A DNA stretch of 36,951 bases. It comes from a virus. How positions within the stretch are numbered: the stretch's first letter is position 1; every line of letters begins with the position of its first letter. The notes below the pieces were generated by a model. That model made no database searches. It was not told the origin of the DNA and saw only the letters and a list, made by a program, of their open reading frames with translations. This document shows positions 36,367-36,951 of this stretch, in pieces. A program made the position numbers and the translations under genes. The stretch covers positions 1-36,951 of the IMG/VR virus record IMGVR_UViG_3300042475_002009. The stretch is one strand, 5' to 3'.

Positions 36367-36854
36367 GTTGGGTCGTTTGGGTCGTTTGGGTCATGGGGCC
36401 GCCGGAGCTGGTGAACAGCTCGCCGGCAGCAGCTCGCGCAGCGCGGCCGCCAGCGCGGCCAGCTCGCGCGCTCGTTTGGGTCAGATTGTCGGGTCGTTTG
36501 GGTCATGGTTCGGTCATGGTTTGGCGCCCCCATGACCCAAACGTAAACCCGCGCCAGAGCTGGGGAAAGTCGAGGGTTTGGGTCGTTTCGGTCATGTTTT
36601 TAGCTAGAGCAAAATCAAAACCTAAAAGTACTGTATAGAAGAACAGTAGGGTAAACGAGCATGTCAGTCGCCAGCGATTGAAACTTGATGACCTAATGAC
36701 CTAATTGACCCAATGGGCCGCGCCGACGATCGGCGCCAGAGCTGGCGGTTTGGGGCTCGAAACCGGGCCCCGGCCCCCAGCTCTGCAAAAATCCAGAGCT
36801 GGCGGTTTGGGTCGTTTGGGTCATGGCCGGCAGCTCGACCCAATTGACCCAATG
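36367..36854. repeat. Cluster of 9-bp GTTTGGGTC elements (iteron-like)
   Basis: Plus-strand copies lie at 36375, 36384, 36474, 36496, 36576, 36805 and 36814. Degenerate copies lie at 36367, 36508 and 36585. Inverted copies (GACCCAAAC or GACCCAATT/G) lie at 36534, 36837 and 36846, with TGACCTAA relatives at 36688-36714. Tandem copies abut with a 9-bp period, and arrays usually end in ATGG. Dense short repeats in both orientations next to an AT-rich island are typical of replication origins or of a regulator's multi-site operator. Confidence 0.8.
36629..36648. promoter_or_regulatory. LexA (SOS) box
   Basis: TACTGTATAGAAGAACAGTA has perfect six-base inverted arms and the exact CTGT-N8-ACAG spacing of the gamma/betaproteobacterial LexA operator; it matches the ideal 20-mer at 16 positions. 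It sits in the only AT-rich stretch of the control region, where promoters are expected. Host LexA would repress nearby transcription until DNA damage. Which gene it controls is unclear: 36237 leftward or the terminase block rightward. Confidence 0.7.
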
Positions 36855-36951
36855 GCCGACGAGCTGGCGGCCGGCAGCAGCTCGGCCCCGGCCCCGGCCC
36901 CGGCCCCGGCCCCGGCCGCGAGCTGGCCGGCCGTCCGGGCATGGCGCCAGC
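36825..36951. repeat. Right copy of 127-bp terminal direct repeat
   Basis: This repeats bases 1-127 and should be merged with them when the molecule is closed to a circle. It includes two inverted GACCCAA elements and the GGCCCC tract. Confidence 0.9.

Larger units (their letters stand above)
36238..36951. other. Control region: iteron-like repeats, SOS box, AT-rich island
   Basis: About 700 bases carry no clear gene. From the left they hold a candidate leftward promoter (36290-36318), clustered GTTTGGGTC elements, GC-rich AGCTCG DNA (36399-36473), an AT-rich island (36597-36660) with a LexA box, and short TGACCTAA repeats (36688-36714). Two further copies of a CCAGAGCTGG-CGGTTTGGG element lie at 36737 and 36793. 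The last 127 bases duplicate the start of the window. Short open frames starting ATGACCCAAAC arise from the repeats themselves. Confidence 0.7.

Noticed and set aside
35948-36394. Minus-strand frame of 148 codons spanning two small genes
   Set aside because: It overlaps the 75- and 61-residue genes, both of which have ribosome sites. Only its first ~50 codons look plausible and are reported as a finding.
1-36951. Search for integrase, CI-like repressor, ParA/B, reverse transcriptase, CRISPR array, tRNA and transposase
   Set aside because: None could be supported. Small unassigned proteins could hide a repressor, but no helix-turn-helix was convincing by eye.

Overview
The window looks like the complete genome of a short-tailed (P22-type) phage. 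Its last 127 bases repeat its first 127 exactly. The simplest reading is a circular or circularly permuted molecule of 36,824 unique bases with an assembly overlap. The virion genes (terminase, P22-type portal, coat and tail-hub proteins, a beta-helix tailspike) indicate a podovirus with headful packaging. GC-rich coding, TTGACA-type promoters and a classical CTGT-N8-ACAG SOS box point to a Pseudomonadota host. A betaproteobacterium is plausible, but this is inference. I see no tRNA, integrase, CI-like repressor, ParA/B, reverse transcriptase, CRISPR or insertion sequence.

Layout on the circle. (1) 503-22926, rightward: packaging (TerS, TerL), three tiny basic proteins, portal, a Dps-like small protein, a fibre and a tailspike. 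Then come scaffold, coat, two small structural proteins separated by TTCG-loop hairpins, gp4- and gp10-like tail proteins, a long fibre, a cupin-like protein and three DNA-ejection proteins. The block ends with a lysis cassette (coiled-coil membrane protein, M15 peptidase, holin-like protein). (2) 22923-26050, leftward: small early genes, an SF2/SNF2-type helicase and a VRR-NUC nuclease. (3) 26138-32599, rightward: a Cas4/RecB-like Fe-S nuclease (DUF2800 type), its partner, family A DNA polymerase and a prim-pol/SF3 helicase. Blocks 2 and 3 diverge from one 88-base region with overlapping promoters. (4) 33019-36237, leftward: an accessory block of small genes typical of plasmids and phages (DUF932, a Cys-cluster protein, membrane micropeptides). 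It is very GC-rich, full of AGCTSG/GGCCGG words, and ends at a strong terminator.

The least ordinary part is the non-coding DNA around block 4. Downstream of the primase lie five tandem 24-bp repeats, three carrying a TTTTCCACA DnaA-box-like word. Pairs of the 14-bp palindrome AGTGnGCGCTCACT (one member degenerate) lie on both sides of the block, at 32772-32811 and 223-259. Between the leftward operon and the terminase lies a cluster of more than ten 9-bp GTTTGGGTC elements in both orientations. It surrounds an AT-rich island with a textbook LexA box. Together these suggest a replication and control region with plasmid-like features and a link to host SOS control, in a genome with no recognisable lysogeny genes. 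This is a hypothesis from sequence alone.

How the genes work together: the divergent early promoters would supply nuclease, helicase, polymerase and primase for replication. The leftward accessory genes probably act on the host or on copy control. The long rightward block builds the capsid and tail, packages DNA, ejects it and lyses the host. A near-consensus promoter at 8907-8934 boosts scaffold and coat, and hairpins partition the transcript after the coat gene.
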